Of a DNA stretch of 64,000 nt, positions 28,700-37,337 are shown piece by piece. The stretch lies in assembly GCF_032393985.1 (NCBI RefSeq), contig NZ_CP135918.1, forward strand, positions 5,085,724 to 5,149,723, written 5' to 3'. This DNA comes from Fischerella sp. JS2. Lineage in GTDB: Bacteria > Cyanobacteriota > Cyanobacteriia > Cyanobacteriales > Nostocaceae. The position numbers and the translations under genes are program-made. Within the stretch, counting starts at the first letter, position 1; each line of letters opens with the position of its first letter. The notes beneath the pieces were generated by a model that saw only the letters and a program-made list of their open reading frames with translations, was not told the DNA's origin and did not search any database.

Positions 28700-29599
28700 T
28701 CATTGCAAAAGCTCTGGAAGAGGCGGAAATGAGTATGTCGTTTTCAACTCTTTTAGAGCTGCTTTTGCCAAAATCTGATGAGCAGCAGTGGTTGGATGAA
28801 TACCATCCCAGAATAAAAACTTGTCTGGATTGCCACAAGTAGCAAGATTATTTAGACAAGCTTCGGTTACATTTATAAAGCCAAACTTAGTTGGGTTGGT
28901 GATCGCTTCCTTATATAGTGAATGAACATCAAGCATAATCATTTGGGCGTCATGTCCTAACTTTTGTTTGAGAATATCAAAGGACTTAGCCAAGCTGAGA
29001 TTATGCGCGATCGTTGCAGAACTCAGAATACTAGAATAAGGACTATTGCGTGTGGCTGGAATATTCCCTAAATCTGGTAAGTTAGCAACCAAGATTTTTT
29101 TCGCTCCAGCTTTTGTCAGAGATTGGATTGCCTGAGATATATTATTGATTGATAGTGAAGGATTGCTCATGCCATGAAGATAATCATTAGCACCAGCCCA
29201 TAGAATATAGAGTGCATTTCTATCAACCTGCTGATGAAGTTTGATAAAGCCATCAACTTGTGTCAATAAATCTGGAATTCCATTAAGATTGCCACTTCCT
29301 GTAGTTGCGCCACCATAGGCAAAGTTAGTATTTGGTTTGGGAGTTAATGCTAGCCCAGAAGCAAGATATTCCACCCAAACTAAACCATTAGAAAAACGCC
29401 CTTGAAAGTAGGGAGGGCTAGAAGGATGGAATCCTTCAGTCGCATTAAATACGTTACCAATATCGGAAAGGCTGTCACCAAAGACATAAAGTTCATTGAT
29501 GCTAGTATGAGAATTTGTGATTGAATTTGTCAGTGCAACCATAATGAAGGATAAGAAAGCAAGCACTACTAAAATCTGTTTTTTCACGCTTCCATTCAC
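28700..29599 (-). CDS. Exported GDSL/SGNH-family hydrolase
   Basis: A 299-residue protein with a signal peptide (about residues 1-29). Block I is VFGDSLSDIGN (nucleophile Ser near 44), block III contains YLHG / WAGANDY (Asn), and block V is FWDGIHPTTAAH (Asp and His near 268-271). All SGNH catalytic residues are therefore present. The family includes esterases, lipases and cell-wall acetyl-esterases; the true substrate cannot be told. It stands alone between two intergenic regions, with no obvious operon partner. Confidence 0.9.
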   Translation of the reverse strand: MNGSVKKQILVVLAFLSFIMVALTNSITNSHTSINELYVFGDSLSDIGNVFNATEGFHPSSPPYFQGRFSNGLVWVEYLASGLALTPKPNTNFAYGGATTGSGNLNGIPDLLTQVDGFIKLHQQVDRNALYILWAGANDYLHGMSNPSLSINNISQAIQSLTKAGAKKILVANLPDLGNIPATRNSPYSSILSSATIAHNLSLAKSFDILKQKLGHDAQMIMLDVHSLYKEAITNPTKFGFINVTEACLNNLATCGNPDKFLFWDGIHPTTAAHQILAKAALKELKTTYSFPPLPELLQ

Positions 29600-30038
29600 T
29601 TTTAATGAGAAGCAGACTATTTTTTAAGCAAAAGCATTCTTCTGTTTTGATAAAGAAGGGTGAGACTGGTTCATAAAAGTTAGAAATTATGAATCATTTC
29701 TTTTCAAGAATTTGATACTTATTTAGCCTTTTAAGCTATTAGATTGTGATGTTATAAGGGTTAAAGCCTTTCCAGTGAATGCTTTTCTAATGTAACAATA
29801 TATTTCTGGTAAGGAAGCAGGGTTATCCGTACTTTGAATGGCGATCGCACTATATTTATTTTCAAAACTTAAACACACTTTAAAAAATTATGCCGAAAGA
29901 TAGAAGCAAAAAAAATTAATAGATAAATTGGTAATTAGTAATCGCTGGTTTTCCCCATTTCTCGTTACCTATTACCAATAATTGGTGATGCACCCCACCG
30001 TCTTTTATGGTGGGGAATTCCGCCGAATTGGTTAAAAA
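29600..30038. other. 439-base gene-free stretch
   Basis: AT-rich with nothing coding. It has a palindrome CCCCACC (29993-29999) / GGTGGGG (30009-30015) just past the SDR stop, and the dyad ATTGGTAATTAGTAAT...ATTACCAATAATTGG (about 29928-29985) resembling one at 14109-14137. Confidence 0.45.
29993..30015 (-). terminator. GC-rich hairpin after the SDR gene
   Basis: Perfect 7-base arms CCCCACC / GGTGGGG around GTCTTTTAT, 24 bases past the SDR stop. No U-tract, so a terminator role is tentative. Confidence 0.4.
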
Positions 30039-31052
30039 TTAAATATCATTTCCTGGACGCCATCCACCGAGAAATGCTGCCACACCTAACACAGCCAATG
30101 CTACTGTTCCCCACTTCAGTGGTGGATTCATATCAAACCAATCCAGGAAAGAGGGTATCGCTAGTTTATTAAAATCTCCCTCCACGCGATCGCAGCCTGC
30201 AACTGGTGCAAAAATATTGTTGGGTGCATCCTCTGACTTTGGTTCACTCGTACCTTGGGCAAACCCTATGAGCAGTAGTAGCGAATCTACTAAAGAAGGT
30301 GAAATTTTTTGTAGCAAATCTAACGCTTTACCTACATCTCCAACAATAAAATCACGCATGGGATGTTCGGCAGCATAAAGAATAGCGTCAGCAACAAGAT
30401 CAGGCTGGTAGTAAGGCGGGATACCAGTAGGTTTAACTCCTAGCTTAGTGCCAACCTTGTTGTAATAAGGTGTGTTGATGGTTGCAGGCAAGATAGAGGT
30501 AACGCTAATGGGCCATTTTTCGTACTGCAACTCCACGCGCAGGGTTTCTAAAAAACCTTCCAGACCATGCTTGGCAGCACAGTAGGGACTTTGCAAAGGT
30601 AAACTCCGCCTACCCTGCATAGAGGATATATGAATTAGCGCCCCACGTCCCTCGCGTTTTAGATGGGGTAGTGCTGCCATTGCACCGTATACCTGTCCCA
30701 TTAAATTAACATCAACAATTCGTTCAAATTCCTCCGGTGTGATTTTCTCAAAAGGCGCAATTACACCTGTAGCAGCAACATGAACCCAAGTATCCAACCG
30801 TCCATATTCTGCCACCGTTTGGGAAGCGATCGCCTTTACTTGCTCAAAATTACTCACATCTGCGATTATATATGTAGCCTCACCACCAAAGCCTTGAATT
30901 TCATCTACTAAGGACTTGAGACCGCCTTCACTGCGAGCAGAAACTACTACTTTTGCACCACGCTTTGCAAACTTCAGTGCTGTTAATCGTCCGATACCAC
31001 TGGAAGCACCAACTATCGAGACTACTTGCTGATTAATAGGCTTTAATTGCAT
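30039..31052 (-). CDS. Short-chain dehydrogenase/reductase with C-terminal membrane anchor
   Basis: A 337-residue protein. The NAD(P)-binding motif is VGASSGIGRLTALKFA (near residues 13-28). The catalytic triad is Ser in HISSM (near 144), Tyr and Lys in SPYCAAKHG (near 157-161). After the SDR core (about 250 residues) comes a linker and a C-terminal hydrophobic helix (ALAVLGVAAFLGGW) with a basic end, so the protein is likely tail-anchored. Substrate is unknown. Codon and base composition look ordinary for the window. It is not in an operon; its upstream region faces the RidA-like gene. Confidence 0.87.
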   Translation of the reverse strand: MQLKPINQQVVSIVGASSGIGRLTALKFAKRGAKVVVSARSEGGLKSLVDEIQGFGGEATYIIADVSNFEQVKAIASQTVAEYGRLDTWVHVAATGVIAPFEKITPEEFERIVDVNLMGQVYGAMAALPHLKREGRGALIHISSMQGRRSLPLQSPYCAAKHGLEGFLETLRVELQYEKWPISVTSILPATINTPYYNKVGTKLGVKPTGIPPYYQPDLVADAILYAAEHPMRDFIVGDVGKALDLLQKISPSLVDSLLLLIGFAQGTSEPKSEDAPNNIFAPVAGCDRVEGDFNKLAIPSFLDWFDMNPPLKWGTVALAVLGVAAFLGGWRPGNDI

Positions 31053-31353
31053 GATTGATCACTCTTGTGTCTCCTTCCCTGTATTAACTTTGATAAAGCG
31101 CCGCTACATCTTTCGTAAGGCTGACAGATAGGGCATCTGATATTGTTTCAGCATAAGTCTGATACACTTGGCGAACTGGAAGACAAGGAGGACAAGGGAG
31201 AGAATTTGTATCAATAATTTTGTGAAATGGTATGAGGTCTTGCACCAAGATCAACAAGAGCCAGAAGCTTTTGTTCTTGTTACCAGGTTCAATCTGGTAA
31301 CAAGGGTTTGGAGGCTCAGCCTCCTAGCTATTGCAGGTGGTGCAAAATGTAAA
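31053..31353. repeat. Intergenic repeats between SDR and RidA-like genes
   Basis: 31187-31235 is a copy of the repeat at 24397-24445. It is followed by a palindrome GTTACCAGGTTCAATCTGGTAAC (23 bases, 31278-31300) and GGAGGCTCAGCCTCC (31309-31323). The latter two hairpins are of the type scattered in Nostocales genomes. No gene is present. Confidence 0.65.
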
Positions 31354-31926
31354 TTAATCAGAAACTAGTCTGCCATCACCTTTTTCTGGAATCACCGCAT
31401 AAGCATCAATTTCAAACAACATACCATCAAGTGCAAGTCTAGGAACAGGAATGAGGGTGTTTGCTGGTGGTTTATCCCCCCACAAATTGCTAATTTCCCG
31501 TCCTAACGGTATCAATTTATCTTGATTATAATCCACTATAAGAATAGTAGTTTTTGCTACATCTTTTGGTCTGGCACCAACCGCTTCTAGGGCAAAGCGG
31601 AGGTTCTCAAAAGCCTTCACTAACTGTTGTTCAAAGTCACTGGAGACAAGATTCCCTTGTAAATCCGAACCAAATTGACCAGAAATATAGACGGTTTTCG
31701 TCTTTGGTGGCGTCACAGCTATATGACTATAGCCATTTCGGGTTGCATCATATAATGTTGGTGGGTTCACCAATGTTACATCTTTGTTGTGTTGAGCGCT
31801 GACTTCCTTTTGTGTTCCCACCACAAAGGCAGTACCTAGTCCGCTACCCCCAAGCCACAAAAGTGTATTTCGTCGCGAGAATTTTGTCACTAGTGAATTT
31901 ACAGCATTGGTAATACGTCGAGTCAT
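31354..31926 (-). CDS. Exported RidA/YjgF-like protein
   Basis: A 190-residue protein. Residues 1-45 look like a Tat-type signal (FSRRNTLLWLGGSGLGTAFV), with twin Arg at about residues 18-19. The mature part is a Rid-fold protein: GHIAVTP, VYISGQFGSD, EQQLVKAFENLRFALEAVG, KTTILIVDY, and PRLALDGMLFEIDAYAV. RidA proteins hydrolyse reactive enamine/imine intermediates in the cytosol. An exported member is uncommon. The RidA active-site Arg position appears as PVPRLALDG. Function is therefore inferred only by family. The gene ends near repeats on its 3' side. Confidence 0.82.
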   Translation of the reverse strand: MTRRITNAVNSLVTKFSRRNTLLWLGGSGLGTAFVVGTQKEVSAQHNKDVTLVNPPTLYDATRNGYSHIAVTPPKTKTVYISGQFGSDLQGNLVSSDFEQQLVKAFENLRFALEAVGARPKDVAKTTILIVDYNQDKLIPLGREISNLWGDKPPANTLIPVPRLALDGMLFEIDAYAVIPEKGDGRLVSD

Positions 31927-32066
31927 TTAATCTCCTTAAATATGAGTTCTCTATTTTTGCTCATATCTGGTTCTATTATGTGTTAAATTGGAATAAAAAA
32001 GCACTACTCAAGAGGACTGCTTAAGTACACTCACGTAATTCCAACTAGCTTAAATCGCAGGGTGGT

Positions 32067-33284
32067 TCACCATTTCACCACCACCCACTGCGTCACAGGC
32101 GCCATCGGCTTCCATCCCAAAAAACCACCAATGGGAGCAACTCTGTGTACAGCAACACGAATCAATTCTCCACCTACTTGATTGTGCCATTGCAGTAATT
32201 TTTGTTCACTTTCAATAGTCACAGCATTAGCAACCAAACGCCCACCCGGACGCAAAGCTTGCCAACATGCTTCAAACAAGCCTGCTGCTGTCGCACCACC
32301 ACCGATAAAAATAGCATCTGGTTGGGGTAAATCTTTTAGTGCAGTCGGTGCTTTGCCATGAATGATTTGTAAATGAGGTGTACCGAGGGCATTAGCATTG
32401 TCAGCGATGTATTGTAGTCGAGTGGGATTTTGTTCAATCGCGATCGCTCGACACCGAGAATGACTCCGCATCCATTCAATACCAATCGAACCACAGCCTG
32501 CACCGACATCCCACAATAATTGTCCTGGTATAGGAGCCAAAGCAGCAAGGGTAATCGCCCGTACTTCCCGCTTAGTGAGTTGTCCGTCATGGTGGTAGGC
32601 ATCATCTGGTAATCCTGCTAAACGAGATAACCCTACAACTCCAGGATCAGCAATACATTCTACAGCCACAGTATTTAAATCAGCTACTTCTGTAGTTGTC
32701 CACGAGGCGGCTATCCCATCAATAATCCGTTCTTGAGAACCACCCATACGTTCTAGGACAGTAAGCCTGCTACCACCAAATTTACGTTTTGTCAAGATAT
32801 CAGCTACAATTGTCGGGGTTTCCTTCCCTTCACTCAAAATCAACAATCGCGCCCCAGGATAAATAACAGTATGGAGCAAAGCCGGGGGACGAGCATTAAA
32901 GCTTAATGTCTCCACTTCCGTCAGCGACCATCCCAGTCTGGCACAGGCGAGACTAAAAGACGAAGGTGCAGGAATAATGGTCATCTCAGCAATAGGGATG
33001 CTGCGTCTGAGAGTAACACCGATACCAAAGCACATAGGATCACCACTTGCCAAAACACACACAGACTGACCCCGACGACAGAGAATTTCCTCTACAGACG
33101 CATTAATCGGTGAAGACCAAGTGATTTTGTCGCGCTGATCATCAGGTGGTAGCATGGCGAGATGGCGGCTTCCCCCAACTATTACCTGTGCATGTTGCAG
33201 TATAGAACGAGCGATCGCACTTAATCCTGATAGTCCATCCTCACCAATACCGATTACAGATAGCCATTTTTGCATGATAGTCAA
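32067..33284 (-). CDS. cobL: Precorrin-6Y C5,15-methyltransferase (decarboxylating), CbiE-CbiT fusion
   Basis: A 405-residue fusion. CbiE half (about residues 1-200): LSVIGIGEDGLSGLSA, then LASGDPMCFGIG, the typical tetrapyrrole methyltransferase nucleotide/SAM loop. CbiT half (about 205-405): LWDVGAGCGSIGIEWMRSH is motif I, then IFIGGGATAAG. Together they add two methyl groups and decarboxylate precorrin-6Y to precorrin-8. Met4 (MQKWLSV) is an alternative start. It is divergent from the riboswitch-controlled cobG unit, so its own control is not clear. The gene completes the aerobic-type corrin steps here. Confidence 0.95.
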   Translation of the reverse strand: MTIMQKWLSVIGIGEDGLSGLSAIARSILQHAQVIVGGSRHLAMLPPDDQRDKITWSSPINASVEEILCRRGQSVCVLASGDPMCFGIGVTLRRSIPIAEMTIIPAPSSFSLACARLGWSLTEVETLSFNARPPALLHTVIYPGARLLILSEGKETPTIVADILTKRKFGGSRLTVLERMGGSQERIIDGIAASWTTTEVADLNTVAVECIADPGVVGLSRLAGLPDDAYHHDGQLTKREVRAITLAALAPIPGQLLWDVGAGCGSIGIEWMRSHSRCRAIAIEQNPTRLQYIADNANALGTPHLQIIHGKAPTALKDLPQPDAIFIGGGATAAGLFEACWQALRPGGRLVANAVTIESEQKLLQWHNQVGGELIRVAVHRVAPIGGFLGWKPMAPVTQWVVVKW

Positions 33285-33317
33285 AACTTAGCAGGAGCCA
33301 AGTTATGATTGTAACGG

Positions 33318-33360
33318 AAACACTCTGCGAACCTCCGCGCCTTCCTCAGCGTCCCTCTGC
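33318..33360 (-). repeat. Interspersed repeat ACGCAGAGGGACGCTGAGG
   Basis: Read on the minus strand: AACGCAGAGGGACGCTGAGG then AAGGCGCGGAGG then TTCGCAGAG. A close copy lies on the plus strand at 52006-52047. Non-coding; lies in the cobL-cobG intergenic region. Confidence 0.7.
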
Positions 33361-33429
33361 GTTTCAAAAATTAGATTACTTCATGTGACAAAGCAATGAG
33401 ATTTTTGGACAAACATTAATCCAAGCTTT

Positions 33430-33645
33430 GATTTTATCTTTCGAGATACAAACTCATGCTAAACTACTCAAACTTAGAGTTGGGAAAGTTCGGTGAGATC
33501 CCGGTACTGTGCCGCAGCTGTAATCCAATTTGGTTAGTAGTTAGTAGTTAGTGGTTAGTAGTTGGTGGAAAAACCAACAACCAACAACCAACAACCAATA
33601 ACTAAACAACCAACCAATTCGGTTAGTCAGAATGCCAACTTCTAG
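33430..33645 (+). promoter_or_regulatory. Cobalamin riboswitch upstream of cobG, with heptamer-repeat insertion
   Basis: The conserved core is GGGAAAGTTCGGTGAGATCC (33482-33501) followed by CGGTACTGTGCCGCAGCTGT (33502-33521). The B12 box-like AGTCAGAATGCC lies at 33625-33636. Between core and box, at about 33533-33617, sits a tract of GTTAGTA and CCAACAA units forming a long dyad, in the peripheral variable region. It should let adenosylcobalamin repress the cobG-cobH-cobI unit. The AAGGAG SD (33694-33699) is next to a hairpin TCCCTG...CAGGGA (about 33677-33695) that may act as expression platform. The fold was not computed. Confidence 0.88.
33533..33617. repeat. Heptamer tandem repeats (GTTAGTA / CCAACAA) forming a long dyad
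   Basis: Left half: repeated GGTTAGTAGTTAGTAGTTAG-type units. Right half: CCAACAACCAACAACCAACA-type units. The halves are partly complementary, so an extended hairpin is expected in RNA. Sister arrays occur at 35251-35302, 63096-63174 and 63649-63717. Confidence 0.85.
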
Positions 33646-33707
33646 GGGTGTTACCAAGACACATAGTTTCTCTGCTCCCTGCGCTGCACAGGGAAGGAGT
33701 CGAGTAG

Positions 33708-35186
33708 GTGTATTTATCGTCAATTTCTGTCCCTTGTCCTGGTGTTTTTTACAGTACGTCCGCGCGAGACGGCACACTATTTCGTATCCGAATTCCCGGA
33801 GGAATAGTCACTACTGGGCAGTTTCGGATTGTCGCTGATTTAGCAGAGAAATTCGGTGCAGGCTACGTTAACATTACTAACCGTGCCAACTTACAAATTC
33901 GCGAAGTTCGTACACAAATAACTTCTGAAGTTCTGCACCTACTCCAAGACATTGGTTTAGCCTCACCAACTCCAGGTGTTGATCATCTGCGTAACATCAT
34001 GGGTAGTCCGACAGCAGGTATTGATTCCGAGGAATTGATTGATACGCGATCGCTCATTCGTAAATTGGATCATTATATCAGTAGCCATGCTGAACTTGCC
34101 CCGCTCTCACCCAAGTTCAGCATTGCAATTGATGGTGGAGGCGCGCTAAAGGTGTGCGATCGCCCCAACGATATCATTTTGACTGCTGTGGAACTCGGTA
34201 CACAAATATATTTTCACCTCAAGCTGAATTTAGGCGAATCATTTACAAACACAAGCATATTACTGCAACCCCAAGAATGTATAGATGTAGTAGGTGCGAT
34301 CGCCAAAGTCTATTTGCAACACTCTGCAATCAAGAAAGAGAATGTTACACCCTACCGCAAATCACCCAAAATTCGTTTATTTGAGGTTCTGCATAACTTG
34401 GGTATAGAAAGATTTCTCCAAGAAGTAGAAAGTCATCTTTCTTACCCTTTGCTGCGACTTCCCCACTCCCTTGGGGGATTGGAGATAGCGAGTTCTCATC
34501 CACACTTAACTCGCTATCTCCACCTTGGTGTCCACCCCCAAAGACAACAAGAACTTTCCTATATTGGTGTTGTGCTACCACTAGGTAAATTGGAAACATG
34601 GCAAATCCAGGGTTTAGCGGATATTGCCCAGGGTTACGGTAGTGGTACACTCAGGCTTACACCTTGGCTGAATCTACTGTTAACAGATATTCCCCAACAG
34701 TATATTCACGAAGTTAAAAGCAAAATAGAAAACCTGAATTTGCATTGGTCTGCAACTAAAATATATAGCGCCCTAGTTGCTTGTGCTGGTAGTACAGGAT
34801 GTGCATCCTCAGCCACGGATACAAAAAATCACGCCCTCAAGTTAGCTGAGTATCTAGATCAACGCGTTTCTCTCAATCAACCTGTGAATATTCACTTCAC
34901 AGGATGTCCAAAATCCTGCGCCCAACACAACAATAGCGATATCACTCTCTTAGGTGTTAGCGAGGACAAGTATCAGGTACACGTTGGAGATAGTGATCAT
35001 GAAAGCAAATTCGGACGAGTACTTTACCAAGCTGTGCATTTTCCACAATTACCTCCATTAATAGAAAAAATTCTCCAAGTTTATATTGCAAAACGCCTCA
35101 CTCGCCATGAATCTCTGAGAGAATTCGCCAACCGACATAGTATTGCACAGTTGCAACGGATGGTTGAGGAAGGTGGGGAGGTGTGA
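33708..35186 (+). CDS. cobG: Precorrin-3B synthase
   Basis: A 492-residue protein with GTG start at 33708. AAGGAG lies eight bases before it, and an in-frame TAG lies just upstream. It belongs to the ferredoxin-nitrite/sulfite reductase family. RIRIPGGIVTTGQFRIVAD is in the first nitrite/sulfite-like half. The 4Fe-4S/siroheme region has ACAGSTGCASS and NIHFTGCPKSCAQHN (near residues 362-407). CobG oxidises precorrin-3A with O2 in the aerobic cobalamin pathway. It is first gene of the riboswitch-controlled run cobG-cobH-cobI. The product is about 70 residues longer than minimal CobG, which is within the usual range. Confidence 0.93.
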   Translation: MYLSSISVPCPGVFYSTSARDGTLFRIRIPGGIVTTGQFRIVADLAEKFGAGYVNITNRANLQIREVRTQITSEVLHLLQDIGLASPTPGVDHLRNIMGSPTAGIDSEELIDTRSLIRKLDHYISSHAELAPLSPKFSIAIDGGGALKVCDRPNDIILTAVELGTQIYFHLKLNLGESFTNTSILLQPQECIDVVGAIAKVYLQHSAIKKENVTPYRKSPKIRLFEVLHNLGIERFLQEVESHLSYPLLRLPHSLGGLEIASSHPHLTRYLHLGVHPQRQQELSYIGVVLPLGKLETWQIQGLADIAQGYGSGTLRLTPWLNLLLTDIPQQYIHEVKSKIENLNLHWSATKIYSALVACAGSTGCASSATDTKNHALKLAEYLDQRVSLNQPVNIHFTGCPKSCAQHNNSDITLLGVSEDKYQVHVGDSDHESKFGRVLYQAVHFPQLPPLIEKILQVYIAKRLTRHESLREFANRHSIAQLQRMVEEGGEV

Positions 35187-35250
35187 GGGGCGTGGGGAGA
35201 TGGGGGACAAGGAAGAAATTACCTATTTCCTGTTAAGAGTTCCCTCTTAT

Positions 35251-35302
35251 CAACAACTAACCACTAACAACTAACCACTAACCACTAACCAACAACCAAC
35301 TC
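35251..35302. repeat. Heptamer repeats between cobG and cobH
   Basis: Units of CAACAACTAACCACTAACAA type, 52 bases, ending just before the cobH start at 35310. Same family as 33533-33617. Confidence 0.8.
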
Positions 35303-35309
35303 TTAGATA

Positions 35310-35939
35310 ATGACCATTGACTACATTCGAGATGGAAATGAAATATATCGTCAGTCCTTTGCCATGATTCGGGCTGAGGCAAATTTATCTGTGCTTCCTC
35401 CAGATGTAGCGAAGGTGGCAGTGCGTTTGATTCACGCTTGTGGTATGACTGATATTGTTGATGATTTAGTCGCTTCATCTACTGCTGTTGTATCTGGACG
35501 CACAGCGATCGCAGCTGGCGCATCGATTTTGTGTGATTGTCGCATGGTGGCAGAAGGAATAACCCGTAAGCGGCTACCAGCAGACAATGTAGTGATTTGT
35601 ACTCTCAATCACCCTCAAGTGCCAGAACTCGCCCAAAAGCTGCAAAATACTCGTTCTGCTGCGGCTTTAGAATTGTGGAGAACCCACCTAGAAGGATCTG
35701 TAGTAGCCATTGGTAACGCACCTACTGCCCTATTTCGACTCTTGGAAATGCTGGATGCAGGCGCACCCAAACCCGCATTGATTCTCGGTTTTCCAGTTGG
35801 GTTTGTGGGGGCCGCAGAGTCAAAAGCAGCACTAGCAGCAGATAGCCGTGGTGTGCCATTTATGACATTAAAGGGAAGGCGAGGAGGAAGTGCGATCGCA
35901 GCTGCCGCAGTTAACGCCCTAGCAACGGAGAAGGAATAA
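35310..35939 (+). CDS. cobH: Precorrin-8X methylmutase (CobH/CbiC)
   Basis: A 209-residue protein. It starts MTIDYIRDGNEIYRQSFAMI. The family core is VRLIHACGMTDIVDDL (His in IHACG is the usual catalytic residue), then CDCRMVAEGITRKRLPADN. PFMTLKGRRGGSAIAAAAVN is at the end. It moves the C-11 methyl to C-12, making hydrogenobyrinic-type acid. The stop overlaps the cobI start (TAATG), so translation is coupled. There is no obvious SD; the heptamer repeats occupy the space upstream. Length is that of the family. Confidence 0.96.
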   Translation: MTIDYIRDGNEIYRQSFAMIRAEANLSVLPPDVAKVAVRLIHACGMTDIVDDLVASSTAVVSGRTAIAAGASILCDCRMVAEGITRKRLPADNVVICTLNHPQVPELAQKLQNTRSAAALELWRTHLEGSVVAIGNAPTALFRLLEMLDAGAPKPALILGFPVGFVGAAESKAALAADSRGVPFMTLKGRRGGSAIAAAAVNALATEKE

Positions 35940-36637
35940 TGAAAGGTCGTCTTTATGGTGTTGGTGTTGGGCCTGGAGATCCAGAACTATTGACTATTAA
36001 GGCATTACGCTTGTTAAAGACTTGTCCGGTGGTTGCCTATCAATCAGCAGAAGACAAAGAAAGTATCGCCAGAGGTATCGTAGCTGAATATCTCCCCGGC
36101 AATCAAATCGAAGTCAAGTATCATCTTCCCCGTGCCATCGATCCTTACGCAGCACAACCAATTTACGACCAAGTTGTTACACCTATTGCTGAACATCTCG
36201 CAGCCGGACGGGACGTAGTAGTGTTGTGTGAAGGAGATCCGTTATTTTACGGTTCTTTTATGTATGTATTTACACGTCTATCTGACCAATTTGAAACAGA
36301 AGTTGTACCAGGAGTTTCCTCACCGATGGGGTGTGCTTCTGCATTGTCAGTACCCCTGAGTTATCGCGACGATGTTTTTAGCGTATTACCAGCCACCCTA
36401 CCCGCCGAAACTCTCAAAGCACAATTGTTAAATGCCGATGCCGCTGCAATTATTAAACTGCGGCGACATTTTGCGAAAGTCCGGGATGTGTTGCATCACT
36501 TGGATTTGGCATCACGGGCGCGTTACATTGAACGAGGAACGATGATCAATCAAAAGATTATTTCTTTAGATGAAGTAGATCCCGATCAAGTGCCTTATTT
36601 TTCGATGATTTTGGTTCCCAGTCAAAGTCGTTTATAA
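35939..36637 (+). CDS. cobI: Precorrin-2 C20-methyltransferase
   Basis: A 232-residue tetrapyrrole methyltransferase. It has LYGVGVGPGDPELLTIKALR at the N-terminus (SAM loop), LCEGDPLFYGSFMYVF (near residues 97-112), and VPGVSSPMGCASALSVPL, the CobI/CbiL pattern. It methylates precorrin-2 at C-20 to precorrin-3A, the substrate of CobG encoded two genes upstream. The ATG overlaps the cobH stop by one base. The cob run ends here; 700 bases of repeats follow before the next gene. Confidence 0.96.
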   Translation: MKGRLYGVGVGPGDPELLTIKALRLLKTCPVVAYQSAEDKESIARGIVAEYLPGNQIEVKYHLPRAIDPYAAQPIYDQVVTPIAEHLAAGRDVVVLCEGDPLFYGSFMYVFTRLSDQFETEVVPGVSSPMGCASALSVPLSYRDDVFSVLPATLPAETLKAQLLNADAAAIIKLRRHFAKVRDVLHHLDLASRARYIERGTMINQKIISLDEVDPDQVPYFSMILVPSQSRL

Positions 36638-37337
36638 GACAATACACTTACTTCTTGTCTACCCTGCGGGTAGACACGAAGTGGCTTCTGTTCCCTGAAA
36701 GGGTTCCCGAAGGGTAAGTAGCCTATGAACGCGTCTAATGCGGTTCATTTGTTGACCCTTCAAAATCAGTGTGGTAGACCAGTAGGACGAGATTTCTCTC
36801 AAAAGGTATTAAGTCTTATTTTTTACTACAAATAGAGAAATTAATTCTTGGTGTCTTGGTGACTTAGTGGTTCGTTCTATCCTGCCTTAAGCCCCCAAGT
36901 GTCTACATCCCTATTTAGCACAATACCAAAATTCTTAATATTCACATAGCCCTGCAAGGGGATTATTTGTGTTGTGCGATCGCTACTAGTGGTTTGGCAA
37001 CCAAACTTTGAGGGGTAAAGAATGAACCACATAGACGCGCTCATAGGCTTCCCGTAGGGTAGGACACAAAGAACACAAACAAAGAGGTTTAATCGATTTG
37101 TCCAAGTTGTTTTACCAAGTAAAGTTGCCTTGCCAGAGTACTAGTTTTAATTCAGTAATGCAGTAATCCAACAATAAATCTATAACACTACCAACTCGTA
37201 AAGTTTTGTCACTCTGCCGCGAAATGCTACCCTCATGCCGTGATGAAGGCATTAGATAGCAAACTGCTATTGGATTAACGCACTAGTCTTGGAAGGCGTT
37301 AGTCCTTAGTGAGGCAAACAAACACTAGAGCAAATCA
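36638..37337. repeat. 700-base repeat-rich stretch after cobI
   Basis: Holds CTACCCTGCGGGTAG palindrome (about 36659-36673), CCCGAAGGGTAAG and AGGCTTCCCGTAGGGTAG repeats (36707-36720 and 37045-37062, the TAGACGCG family), and a CTTGGTGTCTTGGTGACTTAG segment. No gene recognised. 37250-37330 is ordinary leader of the secreted protein gene. The repeats could end the cob transcript, but no U-tract is present. Confidence 0.5.

Noticed and set aside
31278-31323. tRNA-like hairpins
   Set aside because: The palindromes lack a cloverleaf and are typical short interspersed repeats.
33533-33617. CRISPR-like array
   Set aside because: Units are 7 bases long with no spacers; no cas genes seen.
33541-33777. 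Minus-strand frame over the riboswitch
   Set aside because: Made of heptamer repeats; no start signal.
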